DNA from: Anaerolineales bacterium UBA6663
Lineage (GTDB): Bacteria; Chloroflexota; Anaerolineae; Anaerolineales; UBA6663
Length of the DNA stretch: 12,231 nt
Direction: 5' to 3'
Assembly (NCBI GenBank): GCA_002455335.1
Contig: DKKP01000416.1
Coordinates: 1-12,231 of the forward strand
This document shows positions 1-6,641 of the stretch, in pieces. The stretch's first letter is position 1; the number at the start of each line of letters is the position of its first letter. Made by a program: the position numbers and the translations under genes. Below the pieces are notes generated by a model. It was not told where the DNA came from. It ran no database searches and was given only the letters and a program-made list of their open reading frames with translations.

Positions 1-28
1 GTCCTCGTTTGTACGACTCCGCGCTCGC

Positions 29-217
29 TTACTGAAACTGCGGCGCGATGTAGATGAGGGCCGCGACCCCGAGGACGAGACCCGCCAGTACCGCGCAGCC
101 GCAGGTGAAGAGCTGCAGCGTGAGTTTGAGTGTGCGCTGGATGATGCCCCAGACGACCGCCAGGACGACCAGGGCGATCCCTACCATCATCCAATCGATC
201 TGGGCCAGATCAGGCAT
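29..217 (-). CDS. small two-helix membrane protein, unknown function
   Basis: A 62-residue hypothetical protein with two predicted membrane helices (about residues 8-27 and 37-57). A short basic linker (QRTLK) joins them, and a CGC motif (C39, C41) sits at the start of helix 2. The frame runs from an ATG to a TAA stop, and the start lies 15 nt after the stop of the upstream CAP gene, so the two are probably co-transcribed. No Shine-Dalgarno sequence is obvious in the 15-nt gap, so translation may depend on the upstream gene. I do not recognise the family. The pattern of hydrophobic blocks and the operon position argue for a real gene rather than chance. It is the last gene of its transcription unit inside the window. 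Confidence 0.6.
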   Translation of the reverse strand: MPDLAQIDWMMVGIALVVLAVVWGIIQRTLKLTLQLFTCGCAVLAGLVLGVAALIYIAPQFQ

Positions 218-232
218 GGTCGGCGCTTTGGC

Positions 233-838
233 TCAAGGTCGACCGAAATCCTGCACCCAGTAGTGGTAGTAGTTCACATCACCGGTGTCGGAAGTCATCT
301 TGTAGTAGCCGATGCCGATCTCGGTGAGGTTGCAATTCAGGATGTTGGCCCGGTGCCCACTGCTGCCCATCCAGCCGGCCACGACCGAAGCCGGTGTGCC
401 ATAGCCGGCGGCGATGTTCTCGGCCGCGCTCGAGAAGCGGTAGCCGGCTGCGGTCATGCGGTCGAAAGGCGAGTCGCCGTTGAGCGAGTCATGGCTGAAG
501 AAATCGTTGTCGCCCATGTCCCGAGCATGCGCCTGCGCCACGATGCCCAGGGTGTTGTTGATGGTCAGGGCCGGGCAGCCAACCTTGGCCCGCTCGGCAT
601 TCGTCAACGCCAGGACCTGATCGAGCTCGGATTGCGACTGGACGGGTGGGGCGCTGGCCGCGGCTTTGTTGGCGGCCATTGAGATATACAGCCGAAAGGA
701 CTGGGCAGCCGGGAAGTCGCCGTTGGTGGGCGCTTCTTGCGCCAGCACGGGCTGGGTCCAGCCGATCAAGGCCACAGCACCGAGGACCACACCCCGCAGG
801 ATACCGACATGACTAGGTAAGCACTTGGTTTGGCGCAC
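233..838 (-). CDS. secreted CAP-domain (SCP/PR1, YkwD-like) protein
   Basis: An exported protein of about 201 residues with a C-terminal CAP domain. I chose the GTG at 836-838: it follows a purine-rich run (GAGGG, 848-852) and gives a normal signal peptide with a hydrophobic core (about 13-30) and a likely cleavage after VLA33. A longer version from a TTG at 877 would place the start on the probable promoter and bury the signal peptide. From that GTG, the CAP domain covers about 72-201 with the motifs LTNAERAKVG, AHARDM (H104), FSHDSLNG (H116), AENIAAGYG (E140) and SGHRANIL (H162). These are the His/Glu cavity residues of the family. Bacterial CAP proteins act outside the membrane; their substrate is mostly unknown, with proposed lipid, peptide or wall binding. 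An Ala/Pro-rich linker precedes the domain. Confidence 0.88.
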   Translation of the reverse strand: MRQTKCLPSHVGILRGVVLGAVALIGWTQPVLAQEAPTNGDFPAAQSFRLYISMAANKAAASAPPVQSQSELDQVLALTNAERAKVGCPALTINNTLGIVAQAHARDMGDNDFFSHDSLNGDSPFDRMTAAGYRFSSAAENIAAGYGTPASVVAGWMGSSGHRANILNCNLTEIGIGYYKMTSDTGDVNYYHYWVQDFGRP

Positions 839-847
839 GCAACACCA

Positions 848-852
848 CCCTC
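848..852 (-). promoter_or_regulatory. ribosome-binding site of CAP gene (decides GTG start)
   Basis: On the minus strand GAGGG lies 9 nt before the GTG at 838, at the end of a (GA)n purine tract. It supports the GTG start over the upstream TTG, which has no such signal. Confidence 0.5.
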
Positions 853-871
853 TCTCTCTCTGTGACAAGAG

Positions 872-900
872 TAACAAATGCGCATGCCAAACACTGTCAA
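872..900 (-). promoter_or_regulatory. probable promoter of CAP gene
   Basis: A perfect -35 TTGACA (895-900, minus strand) is followed after 17 nt by TTGTTA (872-877), a weak -10 match. TACTCT a few bases further on is an alternative. The site lies in the 99-bp gap between the MFS stop codon and the CAP start. Three phased AATTCC copies lie just upstream. Confidence 0.45.
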
Positions 901-937
901 TTCTTGTTGGAATTGGTTGGGAATTCTCACCCGGAAT

Positions 938-2137
938 TTATGCCCGGGCCCACCTCCATAAAATTGCTGAGATCGTGAGATTCAGCCCGGCCGCGAACAG
1001 AGCAGCCGGCCAGATCCCGAACGGAAAGAGGGCCAGGCCCGCCCAGGCGCCAAAGAGCCGGCCGGCCGATTGCATTGCGCCGGCCGTGCTCAAGATCGTG
1101 GCCCGCGCTTCGGGCGCAAGCTCGCTGACGATTGGGATGCTGCCGACGACCAGGATCTCAAACCCAAAATAAACCCCGCCAACGCCGAGCAGCGCCAGCT
1201 CGATCCGTCCGGTTGCCGAGAGCATCGGCAGGGCCAGGTAGGCTGCCACGCCAAGCAGGGCCCCGACAATGGCCAGGTTGCGCTTTCCGAGGCGGTCGGC
1301 GAAGAGTGCAATGCAGCCCTCGCCCGCGAGCTCGGCCATCCCAAAGACCACGGCCGAGGCCCCAATGGACTCCACGGAGAGACCAAAACTGCCTTCGAGC
1401 CAGAGGCCGTAGATGGCGTTGAGGACCTCATTGGCCAATGGGATCAGCAGGCTGGTCAACAGGATCGGTGCGACGCCTGGCCGGCTGAGGAGTGTGCGCA
1501 GTGTAGGTCGCGCGAGCGGACTGCCCTCACCGCGCCGCGTGCCGGCCGGGGAAGCGCGCACGACGCTGGCGATCGCGATCAGGCTAAGTGCGACCAGCCC
1601 CGCCAAGATCAGGAACGGCGCTTGAGCGCCAAAGCGCCCAATGACGAGGCCAACGAGGGGCAGGCCGATCAACGCCGCACCCGACCAGCTGGTCTCGCTC
1701 AATCCGATCACACGTCCGCGTTGCGCATACGGGGTCTGATCGCCGATATGCGCCAGCACGCCCAAATCGTAAGCCAGCTTGCCCACGGCCATCAGCGCCG
1801 CGCCAAAGCCGATCATCGTCAGCGAGGGAGCCACGCCGATCAGGCCAAGCGCGCCGCTGACCACAGCGAGGCCGAGCAGCATCAGCGTTCGCCGATCGAT
1901 CCGATCGGCTGCGGCGCCGATGAGCGGGCTGACGAGACCGACGGCGCCGCGGGCAGAGACCGCGGCGGTGAGCGCCTCGGCGGGCACCGCGAATGCGCGA
2001 CTGAGTTCCGGCACGAACGGGTAAAACAACCGAAAGGCTGTGTTGACCACCAGCCGCACCAGGGTGGTGACGATCAATTGCCACATGATGTTGGTTTGAG
2101 TGGGGCTCAGCCTGTCTTGAGCAGCGGCAGCGGACAT
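938..2137 (-). CDS. MFS transporter, 12 TM
   Basis: A 399-residue integral membrane protein of the major facilitator superfamily with twelve hydrophobic segments in two halves. The halves are separated by a charged central loop (around the RASPAGTRRGEG segment). The loop between helices 2 and 3 carries the family motif A-like GAAADRIDRR (74-83), and its echo in the second half is ALFADRLGKRN. The N-terminus (VRLVVNTAFRLFYPFVPELS) resembles drug/metabolite efflux carriers. The substrate cannot be read from sequence. The ATG at 2137 overlaps the redoxin gene by 31 nt; the ATG at 2086, just before helix 1 and 20 nt after the redoxin stop, is a real alternative start. Neither has a clear Shine-Dalgarno sequence. 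It is the last gene of the propeller-redoxin-MFS operon. Confidence 0.88.
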   Translation of the reverse strand: MSAAAAQDRLSPTQTNIMWQLIVTTLVRLVVNTAFRLFYPFVPELSRAFAVPAEALTAAVSARGAVGLVSPLIGAAADRIDRRTLMLLGLAVVSGALGLIGVAPSLTMIGFGAALMAVGKLAYDLGVLAHIGDQTPYAQRGRVIGLSETSWSGAALIGLPLVGLVIGRFGAQAPFLILAGLVALSLIAIASVVRASPAGTRRGEGSPLARPTLRTLLSRPGVAPILLTSLLIPLANEVLNAIYGLWLEGSFGLSVESIGASAVVFGMAELAGEGCIALFADRLGKRNLAIVGALLGVAAYLALPMLSATGRIELALLGVGGVYFGFEILVVGSIPIVSELAPEARATILSTAGAMQSAGRLFGAWAGLALFPFGIWPAALFAAGLNLTISAILWRWARA

Positions 2138-2628
2138 CCCACAGGTGAGGTGCTGGGCACGGGCACCGGGAGCCCTTCGATCAGCGCCGAGACAGCATCG
2201 TCGAGGAAGAGCCGGGTGGGGCGGGTCTCTTCGGGCGTCGCGTCATCGACAGCGCCGGAATAGCGCACCATCCCAACCGCGTCGATCAGGAAGAAGTGCG
2301 GCACAGTCTCGATGCGGTAGCTCCGGGCCACCGACTGAGTGTTGTCGAGCGCGATCGGGAACTTGAGGCTGCGGCTCTCGGCCTCGAGCAGGATCTGGCG
2401 CGCTGGCTCATCCGGGTGTGAGGCCACGGCCGCGATCCGTATGCCGCGCGGCGCCCACTTGAGCTGACGATAGATCAGCAAGACGTCGGCGCGTCGGCTC
2501 CAGGCACAGGTGGCGGACCAGAAGACAAGCACGACCGGTTGGCCCCGCAATTCCGAGAGGCTCAGGCGCCCGCCATTGGCAGTCGGCAGGGTGAAGTCGG
2601 GTGCGAAACGATCGATCAAGTCGCTCAC
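2107..2628 (-). CDS. redoxin/AhpC-TSA-like thiol protein with single active-site Cys
   Basis: A 173-residue thioredoxin-fold protein. The GTG at 2626-2628 is the start: it overlaps the stop of the upstream gene as GTGA, and GGAG lies 8 nt before it. The protein opens with the redoxin signature APDFTLPTANGGRLSLSELRG (9-29), then a VVLVFWSATCAWS active-site strand (C41), a cis-Pro loop ETVPHFFLID (P110) and YSGAVDDA (123-130). It ends with PVGCPLP (C165). The overall plan matches the redoxin family that has a CNHCP-type active site and a conserved C-terminal GC motif. Here the first active-site Cys is Ser and the CxxC partner is Ser44, leaving C41 and C165. There is no signal peptide, so it is cytosolic. 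The role is probably thiol-disulfide or peroxide chemistry; the partner is unknown. It is co-translated with its upstream neighbour. Confidence 0.85.
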   Translation of the reverse strand: MSDLIDRFAPDFTLPTANGGRLSLSELRGQPVVLVFWSATCAWSRRADVLLIYRQLKWAPRGIRIAAVASHPDEPARQILLEAESRSLKFPIALDNTQSVARSYRIETVPHFFLIDAVGMVRYSGAVDDATPEETRPTRLFLDDAVSALIEGLPVPVPSTSPVGCPLPLLKTG

Positions 2629-4061
2629 GGCAACCACTCCGGGCCGAAGCCGCCCGACACGATGGCGTGTGCGTCGGAGCCGTCGGCGTTGCAGATCCAG
2701 ATCTCGGGCGCCCGTGAGGGATCGGCCGAGTCGGTGCGCATGTAAACCAGGCGCGTGCCATCCGGGCTCCAGCGCACGCCGCTGTGATACCCGATCGGGT
2801 CGTTTGTAATCGCGACAGCCCCTGTGCCGTCCGGGCGCATCCGCCAGAGCTGGCGCCCAGGAGTCCAGGTCGAGGTTGTCAGGCCCCGACGCGCGAAGAC
2901 CAGCCACTGACCGTCGGGAGCATACAACGGAGCCGTGTCTTCCACAACCGCATCACCCGAGAGGTTGAGCGTGGCATTCGTGGCCAGATCGACTTGTTCG
3001 AGACGGCTGAAGAAGTTGTAAGGCGAGGCATAAAGCGTCACGGTCGAGATCGTGCTTGTGGTCGTGATCGGCGCGTAGATCTCGGGGAAGATCAACGTGC
3101 GCCCGTCGGGTGAGATGTCGCCGAACTGGCCCGAGAGCGCCGGCACGTAGGTCGGGCTGCCCAGTTGTCGATCGAGCACGATGAAGGCCTGGCGCCCCGG
3201 GTCGTAGACCACAAGCTGACCCGACGACGACCAGTTCGGGTCGCGCGTCTGGCCGGCCGCGGCCGAGAGCGCCAGCGGTGAGCCGGCCGCCAGATCGAGC
3301 ACTTCGACATGCGGCTCCCCAAAGCCCAGGTTCCCGGCGGCATCCAGCCCGCGCGACTGTCGTTCGAAGGCGATCCGGTCGCCGTTTGGCGCGAAGACCG
3401 GGCGGCGGCACGATTCCTCGGGGCAGGCCAGCAACAACCGCGGGTCGCTGCCGTCGATGTTCACCAGCTTGAGATCGGCGCCGCCCTCGGGTCGTGACGC
3501 AGCATACACGATCGTGCCGCCGGCGGGGCTTACATCGAACTCGAGGATTCCGTTTGGCTCTCGGACGAGGACGTCGGGCTCGACCTTGTCGAGCGGGAGG
3601 CGGCTGTCGGCCTCGACCGAGGCGATCACGGCATCCAGCCCGTACAGGAAGAGGACGCGTTCGCCGCCAACGCCGAACGCCCACCGCCGGCGCTCGAGCA
3701 CCGGGATGCCGTTGGCGGCCTGGCCGCCGTTGAGCGAGACTGTGATCGTGATGTGTTCAGGCCAGGGCGCCGCCGGCAAGAAATGGGCGCTTTGGCCCGA
3801 TGCGTCCCACTCCCACGCGCCCTCGGTGGGCGGGTCGATGACGACGGCGGCCGCGACGCTCTCGGGGTTCATCGGCTGGTTGAACGCCAGACGGACCAGT
3901 GCGCGGGTCGAGAGCCCAGCCGCATCGTGCGCGGGCGCGCTGTCGACCAGCACCGGGCGGGCCAAAAAGGCGACAATCGCCAGTCCGCCGAGGACTGTGA
4001 CCAGGACCACGGCCAGGACGGCCGGCCACCGGCTACGCTGCCGGCGACGAAGGAGCGACAT
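2625..4061 (-). CDS. membrane-anchored Ig-like plus TolB-type beta-propeller protein
   Basis: A 478-residue protein from the ATG at 4061; a GTG at 4079 would add six residues. An N-terminal basic stretch (RRRQRSR) and one membrane helix (about 13-33) anchor it with the body outside. Residues about 42-130 look like an SbsA/Big_5 Ig-like domain, with the typical LVRLAFNQPMNPESV strand and IDPPTEG turn. From about 170 to the end there are six WD40-like/TolB PD40 blades, each with an x-SPDG-x-xLVF-type core: FDVSPAGGTIVY, FAPNGDRIAF, WSSSGQLVVY, ISPDGRTLIF, YAPDGQWLVF and WSPDGTRLVY. Such proteins are usually binding scaffolds, and no catalytic residues are evident. It is the first gene of an operon with the redoxin and the MFS carrier, and its ligand is unknown. 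Its promoter faces that of elp3. Confidence 0.87.
   Translation of the reverse strand: MSLLRRRQRSRWPAVLAVVLVTVLGGLAIVAFLARPVLVDSAPAHDAAGLSTRALVRLAFNQPMNPESVAAAVVIDPPTEGAWEWDASGQSAHFLPAAPWPEHITITVSLNGGQAANGIPVLERRRWAFGVGGERVLFLYGLDAVIASVEADSRLPLDKVEPDVLVREPNGILEFDVSPAGGTIVYAASRPEGGADLKLVNIDGSDPRLLLACPEESCRRPVFAPNGDRIAFERQSRGLDAAGNLGFGEPHVEVLDLAAGSPLALSAAAGQTRDPNWSSSGQLVVYDPGRQAFIVLDRQLGSPTYVPALSGQFGDISPDGRTLIFPEIYAPITTTSTISTVTLYASPYNFFSRLEQVDLATNATLNLSGDAVVEDTAPLYAPDGQWLVFARRGLTTSTWTPGRQLWRMRPDGTGAVAITNDPIGYHSGVRWSPDGTRLVYMRTDSADPSRAPEIWICNADGSDAHAIVSGGFGPEWLP
2637..2640 (-). promoter_or_regulatory. ribosome-binding site of redoxin gene
   Basis: GGAG on the minus strand, 8 nt before the GTG start and inside the last codons of the upstream gene. 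Together with the GTGA overlap it fixes the redoxin start and shows translational coupling. Confidence 0.55.
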
Positions 4062-4067
4062 GGTCGG

Positions 4068-4073
4068 AGCGTA
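4068..4073 (-). promoter_or_regulatory. candidate -10 box for propeller operon (leaderless type)
   Basis: TACGCT on the minus strand ends 6 nt before the ATG at 4061. It fits the TAnnnT pattern of bacterial leaderless promoters. There is no Shine-Dalgarno sequence before this ATG and no good -35. Confidence 0.4.
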
Positions 4074-4089
4074 CCACACCCGCCTGCGC

Positions 4090-4095
4090 TACACT
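4090..4095 (+). promoter_or_regulatory. candidate -10 box for elp3 (leaderless type)
   Basis: TACACT, preceded by GC, ends 7 nt before the elp3 ATG. A transcript from it would start at or within a base or two of the start codon. No Shine-Dalgarno sequence is present. The same arrangement recurs at 11730. Confidence 0.5.
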
Positions 4096-4102
4096 TTGTT
4101 CC

Positions 4103-5749
4103 ATGCGAAAGCCCCGCGAGCGCACCTGGGCGGCCCGGCGCCCGATCCCGTTGACCCTCGAAGAGCGTGCTCAGGCCGAACGTCTGATCACCGAAGCCGC
4201 GGCTCTGCCGGAAGCCGACCCGCGCGCGTTCGAGCGTCTGCTGCGCCGCTTCCCACGCAACGACGGCAAGTTCGCCAAAGACCAGCTCGTCGCTGTCTAT
4301 CGCGAACTTGTCGCGCTGGGTCGCGTAACACCCGATCCGGGTTTGCTGCGACGGCTCCAGATGAAGCCGGTGCGGACTCTCTCGGGCGTGGCCACAGTGA
4401 CTGTCCTGACAAGGCCCTTTCCATGTCCGGGCGAGTGCATCTTCTGCCCGACCGATGTGCGGATGCCGAAGAGCTATCTGCACGACGAGCCCGGCGCGCA
4501 GCGGGCCGAGGCGCACGGCTTCGATCCCTACGAAACAACGGCCGGGCGGCTCCGCGCACTGGAAAACATCGGACACCCAACCGACAAGGTCGAGCTCCTG
4601 ATCCTGGGAGGCACCTGGTCGTATTACCCGGCCGACTACCAGGCCTGGTTCATCAAGCGTTGTCTGGATGCGCTCAACGACGTGGACTCCGAGACGCTGG
4701 CCGAGGCCCAGGCGCTCAACGCTAAGGCGGCCCGACGCAACGTCGGGCTCGTGATCGAAACCCGGCCCGACTATGTCGATGCAGCCGAGCTACGACGATT
4801 GCGCGCTTACGGCGTGACAAAGGTCCAACTTGGTGCGCAAAGCCTCGACGATCGTATCCTCGATCTGAACCGCCGAGGGCACACCGTCGAGCAGACGCGC
4901 CGGGCCGTCGACCTGCTGCGCGCGGCGGGCTTCAAGATCCATCTCCACTGGATGCCGAACCTGCTCGGCGCGACCCCTGAAAGCGATCGCGCCGACTTCG
5001 CGCGATTATGGGCAGACCCGGGTCTGCGACCCGATGAGTTGAAGATCTACCCCTGCAGCCTCCTGGCCGAGGCTGAGCTTGTCGCGTGGCATGCGCGTGG
5101 TGAGTATCGGCCATACACGGATGCCGAGTTGATCGACCTGGTTGCCGACTGTCTGATGGCCACGCCGCGCTATGTGCGCATCAACCGCGTGATCCGCGAC
5201 ATCCCGGCTGGGCATGTCGTGGCTGGGAGCACGTTGAGCAATCTACGCGAGGTGGTCGAGCGGCGCCTGGCCGAGCGTGGTCTGCGCGGCCACGACATCC
5301 GCGCGCGCGAGGTGCGCCGTGGGCCTGTGGATCCGGAGGCGTTGCGTTTGAGCGTCGAGGCGTACGCCACCCGGGGCGGCGACGAACACTTCCTCGGCAT
5401 GATCACACCGGACGATCGTCTGGCGGGCTTCTTGCGGCTCTCGCTGCCCACGGCCGAAGCACGCGCGTGGCACGACCTGGCCGAGCTCGACGGAGCAGCC
5501 ATCATCCGCGAAGTTCATGTCTATGGCCCCGTGGCGCCTCTGCAGACGCGCACTGCCGGGCAGGCGGGTGATGCTCAGCACAGCGGCGTTGGGGCCACCC
5601 TCATCGCCGAGGCTGAGAATCGGGCCAGTGCGGCCGGCTATCGCCGGATGGCCGTGATTGCCGCCATCGGAACCCGTGAGTATTACTTACGTCACGGATA
5701 TAGGCATGACAATTTGTATATGCGGAAAGATCTCCCAACACGACGTTGA
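4103..5749 (+). CDS. elp3: Elp3-type radical SAM/GNAT tRNA uridine-34 carboxymethyl synthase
   Basis: A 548-residue, full-length Elp3 family enzyme. The family uses acetyl-CoA and S-adenosylmethionine to build the cm5 group on wobble uridine 34 of tRNAs. The helical N-terminal region (about 1-95) contains PRNDGKFAKDQL. The radical SAM domain carries CPGECIFC (C108, C112, C115; CxxxCxxC for the 4Fe-4S cluster) followed by PTDVRMPKSYLHDEPGAQRA. Further family blocks are LILGGTWSYYP (167-176), VIETRPDY, LGAQS, KIYPC (314-318) and RINRVIRDIPAGH (359-371). The C-terminal GNAT domain has the acetyl-CoA loop QHSGVG (492-497) and the closing TREYYLRHGYRHDNLYM. The RAREV segment (400-404) lacks the Cys residues seen there in many relatives. 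It acts alone in bacteria, without the other Elongator subunits. It diverges from the propeller operon over 41 bp and is monocistronic here. Confidence 0.95.
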   Translation: MRKPRERTWAARRPIPLTLEERAQAERLITEAAALPEADPRAFERLLRRFPRNDGKFAKDQLVAVYRELVALGRVTPDPGLLRRLQMKPVRTLSGVATVTVLTRPFPCPGECIFCPTDVRMPKSYLHDEPGAQRAEAHGFDPYETTAGRLRALENIGHPTDKVELLILGGTWSYYPADYQAWFIKRCLDALNDVDSETLAEAQALNAKAARRNVGLVIETRPDYVDAAELRRLRAYGVTKVQLGAQSLDDRILDLNRRGHTVEQTRRAVDLLRAAGFKIHLHWMPNLLGATPESDRADFARLWADPGLRPDELKIYPCSLLAEAELVAWHARGEYRPYTDAELIDLVADCLMATPRYVRINRVIRDIPAGHVVAGSTLSNLREVVERRLAERGLRGHDIRAREVRRGPVDPEALRLSVEAYATRGGDEHFLGMITPDDRLAGFLRLSLPTAEARAWHDLAELDGAAIIREVHVYGPVAPLQTRTAGQAGDAQHSGVGATLIAEAENRASAAGYRRMAVIAAIGTREYYLRHGYRHDNLYMRKDLPTRR

Positions 5750-5877
5750 AGCCTCAGCGACCAAGCTTGAAAGCAGAGGTCTGAGACACCAGTAAGAATC
5801 CCCTGAGAATTTCGAGAAAACGACATAGATCATGGGTTAGCTGTGAGGGGTCAGGCAAAAAACACGACGCACGTCAC

Positions 5878-5883
5878 TATAAT
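5878..5883 (+). promoter_or_regulatory. consensus -10 box upstream of DoxX gene
   Basis: A perfect TATAAT in the AT-richer 5750-5993 gap, about 110 nt before the DoxX start. No good -35 sits 16-18 nt upstream. A small inverted repeat, GACG-CA-CGTC (5866-5875), lies just before it and could be an operator or activator site. If used, the transcript would have a leader of roughly 100 nt in which I recognise no riboswitch. The rest of this 244-bp gap holds no gene that I can see. Confidence 0.4.
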
Positions 5884-5983
5884 CTAAATAGGACAACTAA
5901 TACCCTAAAGGCCAACAAGGGCGACTAAACCTTATTCAGATTCTTCGCTCGACGCGCTGCCCTTATGCGCCGGACGTTGGCTT

Positions 5984-5989
5984 AGGAGG
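5984..5989 (+). promoter_or_regulatory. perfect Shine-Dalgarno of DoxX gene
   Basis: AGGAGG lies 4 nt before the ATG at 5994. It fixes the start and contrasts with the genes in this window that have no ribosome-binding site. Confidence 0.75.
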
Positions 5990-5993
5990 CCTC

Positions 5994-6569
5994 ATGAAAA
6001 CCCTGTCATTGCGCCGTGATCAAGTGCTCGCCGACCCGCCGTTTGCTCAGCACCTGTTTGGAAATCGGTTCTTTGGTTGGCTTTGGCTATTGCCGCGATT
6101 GTGGCTTGGCTACACCTGGCTGGATGCCGCGCTGCACAAAATCTCCGACCCAGCCTGGACGCAAACCGGTGAGACCATTCTTGGCTTCTGGACCCGTGCC
6201 GTGGCGATCCCTGAGAGCGGTCGACCGGCGATCTCGTTCGATTGGTACCGCGGGTTCATCCAGCTGTTGATCGACAACAACGCCCAGACCTGGTTCGGTC
6301 CGCTCGTGGCGTACGGTGAATTCTTGATCGGGCTGGCCCTGATCCTCGGCGCCTTCACCGGCATCGCGGCCTTTGCCGGTGCGTTCATGAATTGGAATTT
6401 CCTGATGGCCGGCACAGCCAGCACCAATGGCCTTCTGCTGGTGGTCGCGATCCTGCTCGTCCTCGCCTGGAAGGTCGCTGGCACGATCGGCGCCGACTAC
6501 TTCCTGCTGCGCTGGCTTGGGACGCCGTGGGGCAAGTCGCCTACGGCTGAGCCAGCCGCAAAACGCTGA
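5994..6569 (+). CDS. DoxX/DoxD-like integral membrane protein
   Basis: A 191-residue protein of the DoxX-like superfamily. It has about four membrane segments (27-45, 100-120, 121-139 and 145-165) and a long loop after the first one. The first segment is followed by the family signature: LPRLWLGYTWLDAALHKISDP, then W and a GETILGFW block. The second half has GEFLIGLALILGAFTGIAA and FMNWNFLMAGTASTN. The archaeal founder is the small subunit of a terminal quinol oxidase, but most bacterial members have no proven enzyme activity. Some are linked to redox or thiol homeostasis, so a respiratory role here is only a guess. The gene is alone between an AT-rich promoter gap and a strong terminator. 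Length and topology are normal for the family. Confidence 0.85.
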   Translation: MKTLSLRRDQVLADPPFAQHLFGNRFFGWLWLLPRLWLGYTWLDAALHKISDPAWTQTGETILGFWTRAVAIPESGRPAISFDWYRGFIQLLIDNNAQTWFGPLVAYGEFLIGLALILGAFTGIAAFAGAFMNWNFLMAGTASTNGLLLVVAILLVLAWKVAGTIGADYFLLRWLGTPWGKSPTAEPAAKR

Positions 6570-6587
6570 GGCCAGTTACGATCGTCA

Positions 6588-6628
6588 AAAACGAACGAGG
6601 CCGGCGCAGCGCCGGCCTCGTTCGTTTT
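6588..6628. terminator. bidirectional intrinsic terminator between convergent genes
   Basis: A perfect inverted repeat of 20 bp per arm around a single central base (A6608); a real hairpin would open a 3-nt loop. The GC-rich core carries A-runs on the left and T-runs on the right, so both strands end the stem in a U-tract (TTTT on plus, TTTTT on minus). It sits 19 nt after the DoxX stop and 14 nt after the kinase stop on the other strand, where a shared terminator is expected. Confidence 0.85.
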
Positions 6629-6641
6629 GGGGAGTGTGCGG

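Noticed and set aside
848..861. (CT)n run as a microsatellite or phase-variable tract
   Set aside because: It is short and upstream of the start codon, and is better explained as the purine-rich ribosome-binding region of the CAP gene.
839..877. TTG start for the CAP protein at 877
   Set aside because: It would place the start codon on the probable -10 and add 13 residues before a normal signal peptide. The GTG at 838 has a purine-rich ribosome-binding site.
1070..2263. 397-codon plus-strand frame opposite the MFS gene
   Set aside because: Composition is Gln/Arg/His-rich with no motif. It is the reverse shadow of a GC-rich membrane protein gene.
2629..2907. 93-codon N-terminal extension of the redoxin
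   Set aside because: It overlaps the propeller gene in another frame, has Arg-rich shadow composition, and the GTG at 2628 with GGAG and GTGA overlap is clearly the start.
5754..5784. CTCAGCGACC/GGTCTGAG hairpin after elp3 as a terminator
   Set aside because: The stem is interrupted by a bulge and no T-run follows, so it is too weak to call.
5884..5983. Riboswitch or small RNA in the DoxX leader
   Set aside because: I found only short pairings such as CCCT/AGGG and no recognisable conserved core.
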